The notes beneath the pieces are model-generated. The model was not told where the DNA came from, ran no database searches, and was given only the letters and a program-made list of their open reading frames with translations. A DNA stretch of 9,994 nucleotides from NCBI GenBank assembly GCA_964559125.1, contig CAZLGW010000081.1:1-9994 (forward strand), written 5' to 3'. A program made the translations under genes and the position numbers. Shown one piece after another: positions 7,485-9,994 of this stretch (position 1 is the stretch's first letter; each line of letters begins with the position of its first letter). Origin of the DNA: Ravibacter sp964559125 (GTDB lineage: Bacteria; Bacteroidota; Bacteroidia; Cytophagales; Spirosomataceae).

Positions 7485-8123
7485 TTATTTTCCCCAGGTT
7501 TCGGGTGATAGCCTCCAGTTGTTCAGCACTTCGATCTGGTCAGCCGATATATATGCTTTTTCCAGCGCTGCATCGATCAGTATCTCGTAATGGCTCAGCA
7601 CCTCGAGCGGGATACCCGCTGCGCGGAAGCTTTCTTTTGCTACTTCAAAACCATAGCTGAAAATCGCTATCGTCCCTATCACAACGGCCCCGTGATCGGT
7701 CAGGGCCCTGACGGCTTTGAGAGAGCTGCCTCCTGTGGAAATCAGGTCTTCTACAACCACTACTTTTTTGCCTGCCGGTACGGGACCTTCTATCTGGTTG
7801 CCCATACCATGTTTTTTAGGCTCCGGCCTTACGTATCCGAACGGGAGGCCGAGCTTGTCTGCAACCAGCGCTCCCTGTGCTATGCCTGCGGTGGCAACGC
7901 CCGAAATCACCTCGGCGTCAGGAAATTTTTCATGGATAGTATTGGCAAGCGCCTCCTTGATATAGGTCCTGATGGCAGGATAGGCAAGGGCAATTCTGTT
8001 GTCACAGTAAATCGGCGACATCCAGCCCGAACTCCACCGGAAAGGACTTTCAGGTCTGAGCTTTATTGCTTCGATTTCGAGCAGCTTTTCAGCGATTTTC
8101 CGAGAGACAAAATATGTGTCCAA
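7485..8123 (-). CDS. pyrE: Orotate phosphoribosyltransferase
   Basis: Converts orotate and PRPP to orotidine 5'-monophosphate, the fifth step of de novo pyrimidine synthesis; cytoplasmic homodimer in known cases. The 212 residues match the usual family length. Visible motifs are the N-terminal FRWSSGWMSPIYCDNR (28-43), the flexible catalytic loop with KKHGMGNQIEG (103-113), and the PRPP-binding signature VVVVEDLISTGGS (121-133). The start is TTG at 8123: an in-frame stop lies 15 nt further upstream (TAA 8141-8139), no ATG or GTG falls between, and the first internal Met (35) is inside the conserved block. It leads a likely operon with the PPK1-like and tetR genes. Leader length from the candidate -7 box is about 90 nt; I see no clear pyrimidine attenuator in it. 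Confidence 0.96.
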   Translation of the reverse strand: MDTYFVSRKIAEKLLEIEAIKLRPESPFRWSSGWMSPIYCDNRIALAYPAIRTYIKEALANTIHEKFPDAEVISGVATAGIAQGALVADKLGLPFGYVRPEPKKHGMGNQIEGPVPAGKKVVVVEDLISTGGSSLKAVRALTDHGAVVIGTIAIFSYGFEVAKESFRAAGIPLEVLSHYEILIDAALEKAYISADQIEVLNNWRLSPETWGK

Positions 8124-8220
8124 GTCTATTGCAGGGGATTAGTATTGATGGTTTATTAAACAGATGTGCCTTACCTGTTAGGTGCGTGCAGTGCAAAGCC
8201 ATCCCAGTTATTCCGGAGAT

Positions 8221-8228
8221 CAAAAATA
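8221..8228 (-). promoter_or_regulatory. Candidate -7 box for the pyrE operon
   Basis: On the minus strand TATTTTTG (8228-8221) matches TAnnTTTG at every defined position. No TTG is found at the -33 distance, so support is partial. Transcription would start near 8214, giving a leader of about 90 nt that contains short dyads only (GTTTA-T-TAAAC at 8151-8161, ACCT/AGGT at about 8170-8180). Confidence 0.4.
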
Positions 8229-8285
8229 AGCTATTTCCCCGTCAGTTGAAGGGTGGGAAGAAATAAAAAAATCAGATGCTTTTTC

Positions 8286-8304
8286 AACCGGTTTGTACCG
8301 GGTT
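8286..8304 (-). terminator. Weak candidate terminator hairpin after the CNNM gene
   Basis: CCGGT (8288-8292) pairs perfectly with ACCGG (8297-8301) over a 4-nt loop, and two further A-T pairs follow after a single bulged base. It lies 25 nt past the stop of the minus-strand CNNM gene. On that strand a run of seven T follows, but only after a gap of more than 10 nt, so it is not a textbook intrinsic terminator. Confidence 0.3.
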
Positions 8305-8329
8305 TAAAACCAGCGAGTTGAAGAAATGT

Positions 8330-9631
8330 TCAGGCCTGCGGGTCGGATGAGGAGGTGTTTGTGACCAGAATTTTGTCTATCCTGCTTTTGTCCATATCGA
8401 CTACTTCCAGCTCGAATTTTTTCCAACTTATTTTCTCGCCCGTTTCCGGTATGTCTTCCAGGACATGCAGGATAAAGCCGCCAAGCGTGTTGAAACCGGC
8501 GAGCTCTTTTTTCTCTGCTTCCGATAGCGTGATCCCGAAGTGTGTCAGAAACTCATCGAAAGGCAGCTGGCCGTCTATCAGGTAGCTGCCATCGCCCCTT
8601 TCGACAATTTCTTTCTCCTCCTCATCGTCCGAAATGTCGCCCAGGAGGGCATAGACAATATCATAGATAGTAGCAACCCCTATGACGCTGCCGTACTCGT
8701 CAACGATAATACCGAAGTGAACCTTGTTTTCCCTGAATTTGTCGAGTGCCTGGTAGGCCCGGTTGCTTTCGGGCAGGTAGACCGGTTCTCTCGCAAGGGC
8801 TGTGAGGTAGCCGGTGTTCCGGCTCTCCGGGTTCCGGTCGATCAGGTCTTTGGTATAAATGAGACCAATCACATTATCTAGGGAACCCTTGCAAAGAGGG
8901 TATACCGAATATTTGGTTTCTATAATGGTCTGCCTGATCTTTTCGGGAGTATCCTCGGTATCCAGCCAGACCACCTCCTGCCGGGGAGTCATCAGCGACG
9001 CTATTTTGCGGTCGCCGAGGTGGAATACGTTATGGACGATTTCCTTTTCTATTTCTTCGAAAACCCCGCCTGTTGTTCCCTCCACGATCAGGCTCTTTAC
9101 TTCCTCTTCAGTCACGGTGCTGCTCGACGGCTTCAACCCGATAAGGTTGAAAAGAAAGTCGCTTGACCAACTGAGCAGCACGATGAAAGGCTTGGTCAGC
9201 TTCGACAGGAAGGCCATGGGACCGGCCACCAGCTTCGAAATACTTTCGGCATTGGACATCCCGATTCTTTTGGGTACCAGTTCGCCGAGTACAAGCGAGA
9301 GATAGGTGATCGACAAGAGCACCAGCGCTGTCGCCAGGGTATTGGCGTATTTTTTCAGGTAGTCAAACTGTTCCAGGAATCCCTGGAGCATGGTAGTCAT
9401 TTTGTCACCGGAATACATCCCGGTCAGCAGGCCGATCAGCGTAATGCCTATCTGGACGGTGGAAAGAAACCGTGTGGGGGAGTTGGCCAGGTCAAGTGCC
9501 TGTTGTGCACTTTTACTTCCGGAGCGGGCCTCAGATTCCAGTCTTGATTTCCTGGAAGAGATGAGCGCAATTTCTGACATGGAAAAAATGCCATTCAGAA
9601 TTACAAGGAGCAGGATAATGAGGAATTCCAA
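8330..9631 (-). CDS. CNNM/CorB-type membrane protein with CBS pair and CorC_HlyC domain
   Basis: A 433-residue inner-membrane protein of the CNNM/CorB (hemolysin C-like) family, members of which are implicated in magnesium transport or efflux. Order of domains: CNNM (DUF21) membrane domain, about 1-170, with helices at about 2-18, 56-71, 97-115 and 135-165, the family start NGIFSMSEIALISSRKSRLE (13-32) and the conserved GELVPKRIG (116-124); CBS pair, about 205-335, opened by LMTPR (213-217) and with VDEYGSVIG (310-318); acidic linker DDEEEKE; and a CorC_HlyC domain, about 345-425, with LIDGQLPFDEF and LGGFILHVLEDIPETGE. The CBS pair binds adenine nucleotides in known relatives. The start is TTG at 9631: it matches where relatives begin, and no ATG or GTG is near upstream. 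The gene is alone on its strand and divergent from the truncated gene at the right edge. The precise ion is not readable from sequence. Confidence 0.95.
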   Translation of the reverse strand: MEFLIILLLVILNGIFSMSEIALISSRKSRLESEARSGSKSAQQALDLANSPTRFLSTVQIGITLIGLLTGMYSGDKMTTMLQGFLEQFDYLKKYANTLATALVLLSITYLSLVLGELVPKRIGMSNAESISKLVAGPMAFLSKLTKPFIVLLSWSSDFLFNLIGLKPSSSTVTEEEVKSLIVEGTTGGVFEEIEKEIVHNVFHLGDRKIASLMTPRQEVVWLDTEDTPEKIRQTIIETKYSVYPLCKGSLDNVIGLIYTKDLIDRNPESRNTGYLTALAREPVYLPESNRAYQALDKFRENKVHFGIIVDEYGSVIGVATIYDIVYALLGDISDDEEEKEIVERGDGSYLIDGQLPFDEFLTHFGITLSEAEKKELAGFNTLGGFILHVLEDIPETGEKISWKKFELEVVDMDKSRIDKILVTNTSSSDPQA

Positions 9632-9654
9632 AAACCCGTACGTTATTGATAATG

Positions 9655-9662
9655 CAAATTTA
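9655..9662 (-). promoter_or_regulatory. Candidate -7 box for the CNNM gene
   Basis: On the minus strand TAAATTTG (9662-9655) matches TAnnTTTG at every defined position, placing the start of transcription about 15-20 nt before the TTG codon at 9631. No clear -33 TTG is present. The left arm of the dyad at 9659-9689 overlaps this box. Confidence 0.45.
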
Positions 9663-9689
9663 TGAATTTTGTATATGTCGATTCATAAA
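9659..9689. promoter_or_regulatory. Perfect 9-bp inverted repeat, candidate operator between divergent promoters
   Basis: TTTATGAAT (9659-9667) and ATTCATAAA (9681-9689) are exact inverted copies separated by 13 nt. Half-site centres are 22 bp apart, about two helical turns, which suits a dimeric regulator bound on one face. It lies between the two outward-facing -7 boxes and overlaps the CNNM one. Neither proposed transcript contains the full dyad, so a DNA site is more likely than an RNA hairpin. The regulator is unknown. Confidence 0.45.
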
Positions 9690-9698
9690 GTCTTTAGT

Positions 9699-9706
9699 TA
9701 TTTTTG
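9699..9706 (+). promoter_or_regulatory. Candidate -7 box for the right-edge gene
   Basis: TATTTTTG matches TAnnTTTG at every defined position, about 25 nt before the ATG at 9732, giving a short leader. A TTTG at 9668-9671 is too far upstream to be a normal -33 element. Confidence 0.45.
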
Positions 9707-9731
9707 CCCCTCTCACGGCTAATCTTTACCT

Positions 9732-9994
9732 ATGGTAATATTTTTTGCGGATCGCCCTCTTACCATTTCTTCCCGTAAAAATATTGGGGAAAGCGATAGC
9801 GTTAATTTTGACCACATCCTGGATGTACGGCTTCTGAACCGGAAGAAAACTGACCTTAGCGGGCATGTGTTGTTTCTGAACGTTACTGCAAAATTTGCGG
9901 TAGAGATAGTCAGGATGCTGCGGCAGGATCCCCCGGCCGACCTGCTGTCGGTCAAGCTGCTGGTAAATGATAAGAAAGCAGTTGTTGATAGTAT
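9732..9994 (+). CDS. N-terminal fragment of a gene cut by the window edge, possible NUDIX hydrolase leader domain
   Basis: An open frame of 87 complete codons from ATG 9732 to the right edge with no stop. An in-frame TAA at 9720-9722 rules out an earlier start. The protein begins MVIFFADRPLTISSRKN and continues through LFLNVTAKFAVEIVRMLRQD to KLLVNDKKAVVDS. This pattern, a short beta strand with FADRPL then alternating strands and a helix, resembles the roughly 70-residue leader domain in front of the NUDIX fold in many Bacteroidota proteins, genes that I recall being found near pyrE. The NUDIX box itself would lie beyond the edge, so this is a family guess from memory. The opposite-strand frame over the same bases looks like a shadow. 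Confidence 0.65.
   Translation, partial: MVIFFADRPLTISSRKNIGESDSVNFDHILDVRLLNRKKTDLSGHVLFLNVTAKFAVEIVRMLRQDPPADLLSVKLLVNDKKAVVDS

Noticed and set aside
7590..8159. 189-codon plus-strand frame opposite pyrE
   Set aside because: It lies wholly antisense to pyrE and its leader, and the protein has no recognisable motif, while pyrE is full length with all motifs.
8124..8220. Pyrimidine-responsive attenuator in the pyrE leader
   Set aside because: Only short 4-5 bp dyads are visible, with no terminator-like hairpin followed by a T-run and no recognisable PyrR-type motif.
9719..9955. 78-codon minus-strand frame at the right edge
   Set aside because: It overlaps the plus-strand frame that runs off the edge, is rich in Arg and Ser as shadow frames often are, and lacks a promoter. 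The plus frame has a -7 box and a plausible domain.

Overview
The window looks like chromosomal DNA from a member of the Bacteroidota, possibly Sphingobacteriales or Chitinophagales, though the order is a guess. Evidence: a DUF2723 membrane protein of the long form typical of this phylum; upstream regions that carry the Bacteroidota -7 promoter box (TAnnTTTG) instead of sigma70-like boxes; little Shine-Dalgarno sequence before the starts; and protein sequences that read as Bacteroidota versions of common families. I see no transposase, integrase, phage gene, CRISPR array, rRNA or tRNA. Most of the window is ordinary core-genome content.

Layout from left to right. A long inverted repeat (1-47) lies just past the 3' end of a 988-residue DUF2723 protein, probably a GT-C-like membrane glycosyltransferase, on the minus strand (57-3023). 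A 366-bp divergent spacer separates it from gdhA, glutamate dehydrogenase, on the plus strand (about 3390-4727). gdhA converges on a tetR-family regulator (4730-5323, minus) with only 2 bp between the stop codons. Upstream of tetR on the minus strand are a PPK1-family protein (5370-7481) and pyrE (7485-8123). pyrE and the PPK1-like gene are 3 bp apart and the regulator follows after 46 bp, so pyrE, ppk1-like and tetR probably form one transcription unit. A 206-bp spacer precedes a CNNM/CorB-type membrane protein with CBS domains (8330-9631, minus). That gene is divergent from a plus-strand gene cut off by the right edge (9732 onward), whose N-terminus resembles the leader domain of some Bacteroidota NUDIX hydrolases.

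Functionally this is central nitrogen assimilation (gdhA), pyrimidine synthesis (pyrE), envelope or ion homeostasis (the CNNM protein and the DUF2723 protein) and phosphate or polyphosphate metabolism (the PPK1-like protein). No shared pathway links all of them.

The item most worth a second look is the PPK1-like protein. It is full length and keeps the autophosphorylated histidine, but nearly every other catalytic position known from E. coli PPK1 is substituted. Other points are a perfect 9-bp dyad between the divergent promoters at the right end, an 18-bp stem built from tandem 8-mers at the left edge, and TTG start codons in two and probably three of the genes.
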